Shown here in pieces: positions 1-10,288 of a DNA stretch of 64,000 nt; positions within the stretch are counted from its first letter, which is position 1; each line of letters starts with the position of its first letter. The notes under the pieces were generated by a model, which made no database searches, was not told the DNA's origin, and saw only the letters and a program-made list of their open reading frames with translations. The DNA lies in assembly GCA_903926385.1 (NCBI GenBank), contig CAIYIS010000035.1, positions 1 through 64,000 on the forward strand, given 5' to 3'. Position numbers and translations under genes: made by a program. The DNA is from an uncultured Bacteroidota bacterium. GTDB lineage: Bacteria; Bacteroidota; Bacteroidia; 2-12-FULL-35-15.

Positions 1-3000
1 AGAATTTAACGCTACACTAGAGGTTGCTCCACTACAAATTGTTTGTGGTGTTGCCGAACCTACAGGCATTGGATTTACTACTGCGGCAACTGTGGTTGAT
101 GCTGTACATCCGAATGGATCGGTAAATGTTACATTGTAGTTCCCGCCATCTGTTACCAAAGCACTTGCTATAGTTGGGTTCTGAACACTGTATGTGTTCG
201 GTCCTGACCATGCGTATGTACCTGTAGCCACAGGAGGAGTAAAGCGATATGCATCTGCTGTTGCAGTCCATGTTGTAGCGTTACGTCCTGAAACCGGAGT
301 AGCAAGCGTTCCCAATGAATTTTCAATTCCTTGAGTTGTTGTAGGGTAAGTTGTAGTTACAGAAGTGTTATGGATTTCTATGACACCTGATTGGTATAAT
401 ATAATCTCACCTGAAACAGTACCTGTATAACTTAATGTTGGTTCGTTAGTCCAGCGAATAACAAAACGATTTGGACTTGAAAGATTAAAGTAATCGATTT
501 GTCCAGCTGAAGCTGTCAAGTCGCACCAGTTAATCGCTACAACACTATTAGGAGTTGTAGTAGACGGAATAGTTTGTCCTGCGCAACATCCAGCACCCGA
601 AGTTAAATCAAAAGAAATAAAACCGTTTGTTGAAATGATTAAGTTAGAGTACGAAGTACCATAATAGTTAAACGCAAATCCAATAGGAACAGATCCACTT
701 ACAACATCATCTCCTGTTGGTCCTGCTGAAGTAGCGCCTGTCGGTGTTACTGGTGCATATCCAATAGATGATACAGAATAATTACCAACTATTGGTTGAG
801 TAACTACTCCTGTTGAAGTTAAATTTAAAGCACTTGCCTCACATACCGGAGAGTTAGAACCGGCAGTAATTGTAGGCAACGAAGTAACTGTAGCTGTAGC
901 TGTAGCTGTAGAAACACAAGTTCCTTGTGTAACTGTTACAGTATAAGTACCGGCAGTTGAAACCGAAGCTGTTTGAGCAGTACCTAAACCGCCTGTCCAT
1001 GAATAAGAAGTGGCACCCGCAGGCAATGCTGTTACTGTAGCTGCATTACCAGCACATAATCCGACTGAACTTGGCGACATAGTAGCCAAAGCATTTGTAG
1101 TTACAGATAAAGAAGATGAAGCTGTACTTCCGCAAGCATCAGAGATTGCACACGCATATGTGTGTGTTCCTGCAGATGCGGTAATTGTAGCTGTTGAGCC
1201 AGTAAATGCATTTCCGTCCTCAGTCCATACAAAAGTATAAGGAGAACCGCCTGCTATAGGATGAGCTGTTACTGTTTGAACACCCACACAAGATGTAGCA
1301 CCTCCTGTAGTTAATGCACCTGCAGTTAATGGTGTGGTAGTAACGGTTACTGAACCAGTACTAGAACACCCTGCAGTATTTGTAGCCTGAACAGTATATG
1401 TAGTTGTAGTAGCTACTGTAGCAACCGGATTCATTATTGAAGATGAAGATAAACCGGCAGAAGGATTCCAAGAGTAAACCAAATTAGGGTCACCATAAGA
1501 ATACGTAACGGTTCCATTTATACAACGAGGAGTATTAGTAAACGCAAATGCTCCGCCTGTTCCAGCTCCTCCACATCCTTGTTGAATAGTGATATTCGCA
1601 TCAGATGCCCATGTGGTACCAAATGTAGTTCCGTTGGTATAATTAACCGATCCACTTGAAACGACCACAATTCCGTATGTTTGACCAGCAGGAATAGTTA
1701 TGTTTGCATCTACGTTAACTAAAGCAGGAGCACCAACTGCAACAGCAGCTGATCCAGCCAAAGTCCAGCCAACGCTGCTTGATAAAGTTGGACCAGCAAA
1801 ACCTCCTGCTTTATACCAAACTTCAGCAGTTCCTGTTGTCGTTGTATAAATAGAGAAATAATGAAGCGTAACAGTATTTGTTGCCGTAATATTGAAAGCA
1901 TTTCCGCTTGCACCATTACCTCCTGCCATAGCAGTAGTTAAACTTCCTCCAACAAATGTTCCTGCATCTAATTGGGTGGTTCCTCCTGTACATGTGCTAG
2001 GAGGTGTTGCAGTTACAGTAGTCATGGTAGGGTTTGAACCTTTACCAACAGTTACTGTAGAACTAGCATTACAACCTGCCACTGCGTCATTAGCAACTAC
2101 AGTATATATATAAGATCCATTAGCTGTAGGGGTAACTGTTACCTGACCTGGGTTTGCACCACCGGCCAATGAACCTGTTATTCCACTTCCTGTGCCCGGA
2201 GCTGCTGTCCATGTTGAGGTTGAATAAACGTTACCATTTGTATTGCTTAATTGATTGAAGGATAATGTAACTGAACCGGCACCGCAAATAGCATTAGTAC
2301 TTGCCACTGCCTGAATTGCATCAGGAGTAGTTACTGTTTCTGTTACAGCTGTTGTAGGGCTGGGACATCCGTTGGTTCCTTTTTCGCTTACATACCATGT
2401 GGTGGTTGCACCGATAGCAGTCAAATAGGTTGTTGAACCGGTGCCCGGCAATTGTTGTTGTATAACAAGATTGTCGATGGCTGTGCTCATCGATACACCT
2501 CCTGTGCGACCAGCAATTACATGTTTCCATGTTGCTTTGTTGGCACTTAAATAGCCGGCTGGTAACTGAACATTGTTAAAGATTGTTGTTCCGCCAACCA
2601 CTAATGTTAACTGACCGCTTGCATTAACTGTAACCGTGTAATGTTGCGAACCTGAGTTTAACCAAGCAGAGTTACTGGAATAGCCAAGTACTGCACCTCC
2701 CACTGTTGCAGGGTATGATGCGGCAGTCTGATTATACAATAAGTAGATACCTTGAATATTATTACCTGTTGTTCCGTAGGCATCAAAACTGATGCGTAAT
2801 TTAGTACCCGAACCTTGTTCCTGACCAACTGCTGTAATGGTAGCATCCGCATCATTTGCAAAATTGTAACTGAAACCATCAGCCATATTACTTACTGCAG
2901 CACCTACTGTTGCAGCATCAAAATCTACTTGTAACAGAGTCGTTGTAATTCCACTTGCAGGAACTGTTAGACCACCTTGCTGACTTGTAGTATTCGGATA

Positions 3001-6000
3001 TAATGTACAAACCCCACTTGCTATTGCAGCTACTCCCGAAAGTGTTCCGGTACCGGCTCCTGAAGCAAAGTTGTTGGTATAATAAGTTTGTAAAGTGCTC
3101 GGAGGTCCTTGTTGTAAAGTGCCGCCTGTAGACTGGTTGTACCAGTTAAACTGACCTGAACCACTGCCGCCTGCTGTTGAAACAACAGATGCTGTTGGTA
3201 TTCCATATCCGCATTGTGTTTGATTGGTTGCTGAAGGTGCAGAAGGTACTGACGACATTCCCATCGCAATGGTATTCGAAAAATCACAAACACCTCCACT
3301 TGCAGTTACTGTATAAGTAGTAGCAGCAGAAGGTGTAACTGTAACAACATTTCCACTTAAGTTGCCTGGCTGCCAAGTCCAAGTATATGAACCTGCTCCT
3401 TGAACAGTTGTTTGACATCCGAATATTAAATTAGGACGGTTTGTTGAAGTAGTTGGGGCACCAGGTGCTGAACAAACGGTTGCTGCATCAGCATAATAAT
3501 AAATAGCGCTTGCAAATGCTGTTGTTGAGTATGAAATAGTGGTACTTCCTGTCCATGTAGCGTTATTGAAACATGTTTCAATAATAATGTTGGAAACACC
3601 ATCCCAATTGAACGCAGTGCTGAATGTATGAGTGTTTAAACTGTTTGCAACTATTGAATAAGACGCATTGGTATAAACTTGAGTTAATCCCGTTTGGAAG
3701 GTTGCCGGCAATGCTGCCAATGCTGTAGTTCCCATACTGATTGTAAAGTTTGTCAAAGCAGGAGGAGCTGTAATTGTTCCTACGTTAAGCGACATACTGG
3801 TAATATTACCTGGAGCAACACCTTGTGCAATCAACTCAGAGGCTAATATCAAATATTGATTTTTATTACCCCAATAAGTAGTGTAGTAAGGATTAGGTTG
3901 TCCGGTAGTAGTAGCAACGCCAGAACCAATCTGTTTTGAACCAGTACCGATAACATTAGTTACCGCAGTTAAGGTAGCAGGGTTACCTGCACATACAGGG
4001 TTAGCCGATGCTGTGACAGTAATAGGAGGTACAGTAGTTAAAGTAGCCACTATAGAACCAGCAGTACTCCAGCACGAAGAAGCATTATCTCTTGCTCTTA
4101 CATAATAAGTTCCGGTGCTTGGCACTGAATAAGGAGTATTTGTTGTTCCGTCATCAGCTACCAAGGAGGTAGATAAAGTGGAAGAGCTGGAACCTTGCCA
4201 GTAATTGGTTGTACCTGAACCTGCTGTAGACGATACCAAGTTAACAGTACAACCAGGATTGCCTCCCGGTGTAGTAATGCTTGGTGCTGCCGGACCTGAA
4301 GGGAAATCAGTAACAGTAATGCTTCCTGCACCCGGTGACCAGTTTAAGTAAGTGTTGTTTTGTGAACGGATATAATAAGTTCCGTTTATAGAGATGGAAT
4401 AATTACCCGAAACAGGACTTGCTGTGCTTGTTCCTGTGGAGGAAGTTTCCCAATACCAAGTTTCGCCACCCGGTGCACTGCCTACTGCAGCAATGTTTCC
4501 TCCTGTGGCACAGTTAGGAACACCCACTTCAACAGGGTTAGCAGGATTTGCAGGCAAAGGTAATAGAGTTACCTTGTAGTCTTCTGTTTCTCCGTACGTC
4601 CAGGCACCACAAGCATTACTTGCTCCAAGAGCAGCCGGATAACAACAGTAATATGCTGAACTAACACGCATTCCTGTTAAACCGGCAACTGCATTCATTG
4701 GAACAGCAACACTTGCTGTTCCTGACCATGCCGCACCTGAAGAGTTATTGTTTCCTGAAATATTAAAAAATTCGTTAACATCATAACTTCCGCTTTGGTT
4801 AAAATCAATCCATACACCTATTCCATTATAAACACCGCTGCTTACAGATAAAGAGTAAGTTTGTCCGGGTACCAACGATGTGGTGGCAGCACCTGTTGCA
4901 GGGTTAGAATAATAATAAGGCTGAGCATTTAATGCTGCCGGTGAGTGGTTCAATGTATTTAATGTAACATTGGATATTACTCCATAATACGACCCACTAG
5001 TTCCTGAAGTATAAGTAGGTTGACAATAACAATTCACAAATGAATTCATAGTAACATATACAGGGGTAGAAATGATAAATGCTCCACCGCTGGTACAAGT
5101 AACTATACATTGATAATAAGCAGCGGCCGTTTGATTAACAACGGCTGTACCATTGGTCGCTCCTGTAATATTAGCATATGTAAATCCATCTGCAGACGAT
5201 TGCCACTGGTAGGTAAGACCTGCAGCTGTATAAGATGTTCCTAAGCTTAACGTAAAGTTAGTTCCTGAACAAGCCGGGTTAACAGAAGGAACAGTGGTGC
5301 TGGCAGCAGGTGTTCCGGAGCAACCTGTAGTTGCAACAATGTTAATTACGTAATCTTCGGTTTCTCCCCAAGAATAAGTGGTACAAGGACCTGTCACTCC
5401 ATTTTCAGTTGTTACTACACGCATTACCGTTTGTCCAACGGTTGCTCCAATAGGAATTACAATATTCCCTGCATCAGTATGATTTCCTGTAAAACTGGCG
5501 CCTGAATAGGCGGTTTCACCTGCGTCGGTAAATAAACCGTTTTGGTTATAATCTATATAAATAACAATATTGTTTGCATAACTACCACCACAAGTAGTTT
5601 GTGTAACTGAAAAAGGGACACTTTGCAATTGCGAAACGGATGGTACAGCAGGTGCACCTACACCGCTTCTGTAATTAGAATACATGCTTACCACAGAACC
5701 AGGTCCGGGAGCAAGCGTAGCACATCCTGAGGTATTGTTTAATGTTCCAAATGTAACATTGGATATATCTTCATCGGAAGTAGATGTTGCAGCAGAAGTA
5801 CAATATACTAAACATCCAGTACCCGTTTGCATAGTAACGTTTAAAGGTGTTGATATACCTGTATTTCCGGAACAGGTTACAGCACAACGGTAATAGGTAG
5901 CCACAGATTGTGTTCCTGTTCTGGTTGAAGAGGTAGCGCCTGCAATATTTGACCAAGTAATATTGTCTGTTGATGATTGCCATTGGTAGGTAACACCCGA

Positions 6001-6705
6001 ACCAGTAGTTGTATTTTGTAATGAAAGAGTAAAATTAGCTGCTGCACAAACCGGATTATTATTAACAATCGTATTTCCCGGTGCAGGCGTTCCGCTGCAA
6101 AGAGATAAAGCAGAAATACTGAAATCATCCACAGTTAAATACCAAGGTCCACTAGTAGGTACACATTTAATACCGAGATAATAACTTCCACTTGTTGCAG
6201 GAGAAAATGTTCCTGTTAGCTGTGCATAAGTTGAATTAATAGGTGAAGCAATTGTGGCTATTGTATTTGGTTGTAGAGCAACAGTAGTACCACTACCATA
6301 GGTTAATGATAAAGATGTCCATCCAGATAGACCATCAGTAACATACCATGTGCCAACTGAATAAGTAGTACCTGCAACGAGGTTAAATGGGCCAACGGCA
6401 TAAACTTGCGTAACAGTGCCGTATCTAAATGACATGAATCTAGTATCGGCACCATGACTAGCGCGATTGTAACTTCCTGGAGCAGCAATGTAAGTAGGTT
6501 GAAGTGTTGTAGTACCTGTTCGGGTCCAAGCTCCTCCTGCTACCGTAGGAAAACCATTGGCAGCCGCAATCCCGGCAAAACTCTCTGTGTAAGGTAGTGC
6601 TATCTGTGCATTCACATTCGTGGCTGTTAATCCTACTAGGAAAACAGCACACACCAACCACCGAAGAATACTTCGTGTTGGATTTTGGGTAATTGTTTTT
6701 GTCAT
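1..6705 (-). CDS. Giant secreted GEVED/Ig-like repeat protein, N-terminal part (runs off window)
   Basis: An open frame runs from the ATG at 6705-6703 to the window edge (2235 codons seen, no stop). The N-terminus MTKTITQNPTRSILRWLV, a hydrophobic core and a VNAQ cleavage site form a signal peptide. Two GEVED-type domains are visible: an Asp-rich YIDYNQNG segment then GETEDYVINI near residue 447, and WIDFNQSG then GETEDYKV near residue 705. Between and after them lie many Ig-like/PKD-like modules with TYYVRA-, TYTVTV- and YQWQSS-type strands, Cys pairs and Thr/Ser-rich linkers. This composition is typical of very large T9SS-exported surface or adhesin proteins of Bacteroidota; the sorting domain would lie beyond the left edge. 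Export is inferred from the signal peptide and architecture. A good promoter lies about 155 bp upstream. Confidence 0.85.
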   Translation of the reverse strand, partial: MTKTITQNPTRSILRWLVCAVFLVGLTATNVNAQIALPYTESFAGIAAANGFPTVAGGAWTRTGTTTLQPTYIAAPGSYNRASHGADTRFMSFRYGTVTQVYAVGPFNLVAGTTYSVGTWYVTDGLSGWTSLSLTYGSGTTVALQPNTIATIASPINSTYAQLTGTFSPATSGSYYLGIKCVPTSGPWYLTVDDFSISALSLCSGTPAPGNTIVNNNPVCAAANFTLSLQNTTTGSGVTYQWQSSTDNITWSNIAGATSSTRTGTQSVATYYRCAVTCSGNTGISTPLNVTMQTGTGCLVYCTSAATSTSDEDISNVTFGTLNNTSGCATLAPGPGSVVSMYSNYRSGVGAPAVPSVSQLQSVPFSVTQTTCGGSYANNIVIYIDYNQNGLFTDAGETAYSGASFTGNHTDAGNIVIPIGATVGQTVMRVVTTENGVTGPCTTYSWGETEDYVINIVATTGCSGTPAASTTVPSVNPACSGTNFTLSLGTSYTAAGLTYQWQSSADGFTYANITGATNGTAVVNQTAAAYYQCIVTCTSGGAFIISTPVYVTMNSFVNCYCQPTYTSGTSGSYYGVISNVTLNTLNHSPAALNAQPYYYSNPATGAATTSLVPGQTYSLSVSSGVYNGIGVWIDFNQSGSYDVNEFFNISGNNNSSGAAWSGTASVAVPMNAVAGLTGMRVSSAYYCCYPAALGASNACGAWTYGETEDYKVTLLPLPANPANPVEVGVPNCATGGNIAAVGSAPGGETWYWETSSTGTSTASPVSGNYSISINGTYYIRSQNNTYLNWSPGAGSITVTDFPSGPAAPSITTPGGNPGCTVNLVSSTAGSGTTNYWQGSSSSTLSTSLVADDGTTNTPYSVPSTGTYYVRARDNASSCWSTAGSIVATLTTVPPITVTASANPVCAGNPATLTAVTNVIGTGSKQIGSGVATTTGQPNPYYTTYWGNKNQYLILASELIAQGVAPGNITSMSLNVGTITAPPALTNFTISMGTTALAALPATFQTGLTQVYTNASYSIVANSLNTHTFSTAFNWDGVSNIIIETCFNNATWTGSTTISYSTTAFASAIYYYADAATVCSAPGAPTTSTNRPNLIFGCQTTVQGAGSYTWTWQPGNLSGNVVTVTPSAATTYTVTASGGVCDFSNTIAMGMSSVPSAPSATNQTQCGYGIPTASVVSTAGGSGSGQFNWYNQSTGGTLQQGPPSTLQTYYTNNFASGAGTGTLSGVAAIASGVCTLYPNTTSQQGGLTVPASGITTTLLQVDFDAATVGAAVSNMADGFSYNFANDADATITAVGQEQGSGTKLRISFDAYGTTGNNIQGIYLLYNQTAASYPATVGGAVLGYSSNSAWLNSGSQHYTVTVNASGQLTLVVGGTTIFNNVQLPAGYLSANKATWKHVIAGRTGGVSMSTAIDNLVIQQQLPGTGSTTYLTAIGATTTWYVSEKGTNGCPSPTTAVTETVTTPDAIQAVASTNAICGAGSVTLSFNQLSNTNGNVYSTSTWTAAPGTGSGITGSLAGGANPGQVTVTPTANGSYIYTVVANDAVAGCNASSTVTVGKGSNPTMTTVTATPPSTCTGGTTQLDAGTFVGGSLTTAMAGGNGASGNAFNITATNTVTLHYFSIYTTTTGTAEVWYKAGGFAGPTLSSSVGWTLAGSAAVAVGAPALVNVDANITIPAGQTYGIVVVSSGSVNYTNGTTFGTTWASDANITIQQGCGGAGTGGAFAFTNTPRCINGTVTYSYGDPNLVYSWNPSAGLSSSSIMNPVATVATTTTYTVQATNTAGCSSTGSVTVTTTPLTAGALTTGGATSCVGVQTVTAHPIAGGSPYTFVWTEDGNAFTGSTATITASAGTHTYACAISDACGSTASSSLSVTTNALATMSPSSVGLCAGNAATVTALPAGATSYSWTGGLGTAQTASVSTAGTYTVTVTQGTCVSTATATATVTSLPTITAGSNSPVCEASALNLTSTGVVTQPIVGNYSVSSIGYAPVTPTGATSAGPTGDDVVSGSVPIGFAFNYYGTSYSNLIISTNGFISFDLTSGAGCCAGQTIPSTTTPNSVVAINWCDLTASAGQIDYFNLSSPNRFVIRWTNEPTLSYTGTVSGEIILYQSGVIEIHNTSVTTTYPTTTQGIENSLGTLATPVSGRNATTWTATADAYRFTPPVATGTYAWSGPNTYSVQNPTIASALVTDGGNYNVTFTDPFGCTASTTVAAVVNPMPVGSATPQTICSGATSSVALNS

Positions 6706-7343
6706 TTGTTTTTGTTTTAATTATTAATTGATTGTTTTGTTTAAATTGTTGTTGTTGTTTTTGATTTTTTCAGCGTCATTACTTTCTGTTTCGTTTTTAT
6801 TGGTATTTCTGTTAATTAATTATTATTATTTTGAATTATCTTTCTTATTTTTTGTCTTGCAAAGTAAACGTTAAATTATGATATCGCAAAATATTTTGTC
6901 GCCAACTTAATGTTGTTTGGCTTTATTGGATTTTTTTTGGTTTTTGTTTATTCTTAATTTCATCCCTTGGAATTGACCGTTATTAAATTGATAAAGAGCT
7001 AAATGATATAGGTCATGTTTTGCTTTTGAGTCAATTTGTACTCTCAAATAAATTTCATCGATAAAATTTCTTATATCCTATAGATGCATTTTTTGGGCAA
7101 AAGGTTGCACGAATGTGAAAAAAAAGTTTCAGTAATCTTATTCCGTTATTGATAAGGCGATAAAAATAACATAAAGATAATTTTGCCCTTGCATAGCAAT
7201 TCGTTTAATCGGAAAAGGGGCAGGCAGGTTTTGAGAACCAAACTATACATATAAGGTGTAGGACATACGAGGTAAATGGGCGTTTTTGTGTAAAGTGCTC
7301 TCTTATATCTGTATATATAAACAAAAGGAAGTTTTTTTCACTT
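6706..7343. other. Gene-free AT-rich leader and upstream region
   Basis: No credible gene is present. The part next to the giant gene (6706-6860) is a T-rich stretch that would be its untranslated leader. Beyond the promoter I see only AT-rich DNA up to the phased repeat array. Confidence 0.6.
6860..6890 (-). promoter_or_regulatory. Bacteroidota-type promoter for the giant secreted protein
   Basis: On the minus strand TTTG (6887-6890) is followed by exactly 19 bases and then TTACTTTG (6860-6867), one mismatch from the TAnnTTTG -7 box of the phylum. It would give a roughly 150-base AT-rich leader before the ATG at 6705. Confidence 0.55.
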
Positions 7344-7735
7344 TTCCGAGTTCGGGAATGAGGCAAATGAAGTCATTTGACACGTTCCCCAGCAGAACAA
7401 TGAGGCAAAAGAGTTCATTTGGCACATTCCCCAACTCGGGATAAGGGCAAATGAGTTCATTTGCCTCACTCCCAATCTCGGGATAAAGGTAAATGAGTTC
7501 ATTTGGCGCACTCCCAATCTTGGGATAAAGGCAAATGAATTCATTTGGCACATTCCCCAACTCAGGATAAAGGCAAATGAGTTCATTTGGCACATTCCCC
7601 AACTCAGGATAAAGGCAAATGAGTTCGTTTGGTTCATTCCGTTGCTGGGTAACATGTCAAATGAGTTCATTTGGCACATTCCCGAACTCGGGATAGAGGC
7701 AAATGACATTATTTACCACTATCCGATTCTCCGGA
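7344..7735. repeat. Phased dyad array A: nine 42-bp units with two alternating palindromes
   Basis: A dyad CAAATGA-nn-TCATTTG recurs at 7364, 7406, 7448, 7490, 7532, 7574, 7616, 7658 and 7700, exactly 42 bp apart with no indel; the last right arm is degenerate. The copy at 7532-7547 is fully self-complementary. Halfway between successive copies lies a second dyad of the form TCCCGA-nn-TCGGGA, clearest at 7680-7693 and 7344-7357, centred 21 bp from the first. The region is therefore about 19 dyads at 21-bp spacing with two alternating sequences. It lies between the 3' end of recX and the promoter of the giant secreted protein. Both minus-strand frames stay open through it, as expected when a 14-codon unit without stops is repeated; I do not regard it as coding. 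Confidence 0.9.
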
Positions 7736-8352
7736 AAACGAACAAAAGGTAATTATGGTTTTAACTTTTGGAAAGAAAAAGGAGAAAACCAATGGATGAA
7801 AGGTGAAGGAAGTAGTTCAGAACGGATGTAAAAGTAAGTTTTCGGAAAGGGGGAAAAAGAAATGGGGAAGACCATTTGCTAGTTGCCTGTTCCCACAAAC
7901 ATTCAACTATTGAACAACCGGCCTTGCCCCTTTTCTCATCAATCAAAATAACTATCAACTAAAATCTATTCAAAGAAAACTACATTATGGCAAATAATAC
8001 TTTTTCTGAAGAATAAAACACGAATGATTTTAGTATTAACTTTTTATTCGGGGTCAAAAGTAGAACAGGTTCAATTTTCAAACAAGAGCAAAAGTCAGTT
8101 TTAAAGTTGCTTTTCGGCAGGTTAAAAACTAACGCAAATCATGATTTGCTTAGATGCATCCAAAAACGGGGGATTTGAGGGCAGATAATTTTGCGATTTA
8201 AAGCATTTATCAATGTTCGAGTAAATCTATTTTATGTAAAATAATTCGATCAAGAAAGATGATGAGGAAGGACAAAAAGAATGAAATTAGTTAATCGTAA
8301 GATTAATATTCGATGTAAAAATAAAAGTTTTTGAGATTTTAAATAAAACAAA
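7736..8352. other. Gene-free interval between array A and recX
   Basis: AT-rich DNA of about 600 bp. A 65-codon open frame on the minus strand (7761-7958) has no recognisable features and no supporting context. I see no strong terminator for recX and no further repeat. Confidence 0.5.
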
Positions 8353-8841
8353 TTACTCCTCATCCAATTTCAGGATTTCCCAGATGAGGTCTTGCTCAAA
8401 ACCACGCGAAGCAACGAACTTAGCGATTTTGTATTTTCGAATATATTCCTTTCCTCCTTTTATTTCTTTCGATTTTTTGGCAATCAAATCGCGAATGGTT
8501 TTGGCGTAATCGGTATCGTCTATCTGCTGCATGGCTTTACGGATGCAGTAATCGGATATCTTTCGTTTCTTAAGTTCGAGTTTAATTTTTATTCTTCCCC
8601 ATTTTTTTATTCTGAATTTGCCTCCGGCAAAAGCAATAGCAAAACGTTCTTCGTTCAGAAAATTATCGGTTATCAGTCGAGCAATGATGTTTTCCACCTC
8701 CAGCGAATGCAAACCCCAATCGTAAAGCTTGTCGCGCATTTCCTGCTGACAGCGCTCCTGATAAGCACAGGTAGCCTCAGCTCTTATCAAGGCCTGATTG
8801 GGTGTTAGTTTTTTCTTTGGTTTGTTTTCTTCGTACATCAT
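8353..8841 (-). CDS. recX: Regulatory protein RecX
   Basis: RecX binds RecA and restrains filament extension, so it modulates recombination and the SOS response. The 162-residue protein shows the three-helix tandem repeats of the family. Residues of the type ALIRAEATCAYQERCQQEMRDK form the first repeat, LITDNFLNEERFAIAFAGGKF the central one with the conserved F/L-N-E/D-ERFA segment, and WGRIKIKLELKKRKIS the third. The length is usual for Bacteroidota RecX. The start at 8841 reads MMYEENKP; the second Met is an equally possible start. It lies 69 bp downstream of the DUF58 gene on the same strand, so co-transcription is possible. recA is not in the window. Confidence 0.88.
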   Translation of the reverse strand: MMYEENKPKKKLTPNQALIRAEATCAYQERCQQEMRDKLYDWGLHSLEVENIIARLITDNFLNEERFAIAFAGGKFRIKKWGRIKIKLELKKRKISDYCIRKAMQQIDDTDYAKTIRDLIAKKSKEIKGGKEYIRKYKIAKFVASRGFEQDLIWEILKLDEE

Positions 8842-8910
8842 TTTTGTTTTTGCATGAAGTGTATTGTTCAGTTTCTATTGCCCTCGCTTCGCAAAATTTG
8901 GAAGGTGTTG

Positions 8911-10245
8911 TTAAATCAAACCTCTTGCTTTTAATTCTAAATACTTATTAATGGTGTTTACCGAAAGTTGTTGAGGAGCCGTCAGAATACTCTGAATACC
9001 GTACTTCTCGAGCTCTTTTACAATTAGCTTTTTTTCATACGCCAATTTTTCGGCTATGGTTTTGTTATATATTTCTTCGGCAGATGTAGCCGCTTTATCA
9101 ATAAACGAGCGCAGTTCGGTATTCTCAAAAAAGATAACCACCAGCAAATGGACTTTGGCCAATCGCCTGATGTATTTGAGTTGTCGCTGCAAGCCCGACA
9201 AACTCTCGAAATTAGAATACAGCAATACCAAACTACGTTGATTAATTTTTGTTTTTATCGTTGCATATAAATGTTCGTAATCACTTTCAAGGTATCCCGT
9301 TTTTTGATTGTAGAGCAACTCCAGTATTTTCCTAAGCTGAGCATTTCGTCTATCCGCAGGTAATATCGCTTGCACCCGGTTCGAAAACGTGATGATACCT
9401 GCTTTGTCTTGCTTGAGCATAGCAATGTTTGAAATAACAAGAGAAGAGTTGATGGCATAATCCAACAAACTTAATCCTTCGAAAGGCATACGCATAATGC
9501 GACCCATATCTATAACCGAATACACCTGCTGCGACTTCTCATCCTGATATTGATTAATCATCAGTTTATTTTTCCGGGCTGTTGCTTTCCAGTTGATGGT
9601 GCGGTAATCATCGCCAGCCACATATTCTTTTATTTGTTCAAACTCGGCATTGTTTCCGCGTCTGCGAATTTTCTTAATTCCTGCATCAGTTAGTTGATTC
9701 GAAATAGCAAGCAGTTCGAATTTGCGCATTTGCATAAACGATGGATACACGGGCACCATCATGTCTTGCGAAAAACGATAGCGTCTTTGCATAAACCCAA
9801 TCGGACTTTTCACAAATACATTGACAGCACCAAAGCTATACTCTCCGCGCTTTACAGGACGCAAGTCATATTCAATTGTTTTGCTTTTCCCCGAATCGAT
9901 ATTCAATTTAAACTCCTTATCGCGCACCTGAAACTGAAACGGCAATTCATCAATAACAGATATTCGTACGGGAAACAGATATTGATTTTCGAGTACTATC
10001 TGCACTGGGTTATCATCTCCATTCGATAATTTATCAAGCGTATCTCGCCTCGCAAAAAAACCTTTTCGATTGGAATATAAAATAAGAGTATCCACCACCA
10101 CTAAAACCACAAGGATGATTAAAGCAATATTGGCAATGCCGTAAACAAAGGGAAAGAAAAATCCGAACACGAGCAATACCGCTTCGACTGCTACTACATA
10201 GTAGAGCATGCTTGCTACATAAATGGATTTTAAAAACTGTTTCAA
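8911..10245 (-). CDS. DUF58 domain protein, partner of the MoxR ATPase
   Basis: This 444-residue protein has two adjacent N-terminal membrane segments (about residues 10-55, rich in Val/Leu/Phe), then a beta-rich middle region. The DUF58 signature follows: the FEQIKEYVAGDDYRTINWKATAR type segment around residues 205-225, and a vWA-like C-terminal half starting with YSVIDMGR. DUF58 proteins are encoded next to MoxR ATPases across Bacteroidota and are thought to act with them in a chaperone or metal-insertion-like process at the membrane; the exact role is unknown. The MoxR gene lies 43 bp upstream. The start codon at 10245 is TTG (AAA-CAG follows), preceded by the purine-rich AGAAAGAAG. The first in-frame ATG (residue 13, 10209) would cut into the first membrane segment, so I prefer TTG. 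Confidence 0.88.
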   Translation of the reverse strand: MKQFLKSIYVASMLYYVVAVEAVLLVFGFFFPFVYGIANIALIILVVLVVVDTLILYSNRKGFFARRDTLDKLSNGDDNPVQIVLENQYLFPVRISVIDELPFQFQVRDKEFKLNIDSGKSKTIEYDLRPVKRGEYSFGAVNVFVKSPIGFMQRRYRFSQDMMVPVYPSFMQMRKFELLAISNQLTDAGIKKIRRRGNNAEFEQIKEYVAGDDYRTINWKATARKNKLMINQYQDEKSQQVYSVIDMGRIMRMPFEGLSLLDYAINSSLVISNIAMLKQDKAGIITFSNRVQAILPADRRNAQLRKILELLYNQKTGYLESDYEHLYATIKTKINQRSLVLLYSNFESLSGLQRQLKYIRRLAKVHLLVVIFFENTELRSFIDKAATSAEEIYNKTIAEKLAYEKKLIVKELEKYGIQSILTAPQQLSVNTINKYLELKARGLI

Positions 10246-10288
10246 CTTTTTACTTCTTTCTATTATAAATTTCGGATGTAGAAAAACA

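Noticed and set aside
7303-7709. Open frames of 99 and 123 codons on the minus strand through array A
   Set aside because: They consist wholly of the 14-codon repeat, two frames are open at once, and there is no signal, family or start context; the openness follows from the 42-bp period.
7761-7958. 65-codon minus-strand frame in the gap before recX
   Set aside because: No recognisable domain, no promoter and low-complexity C-terminus.
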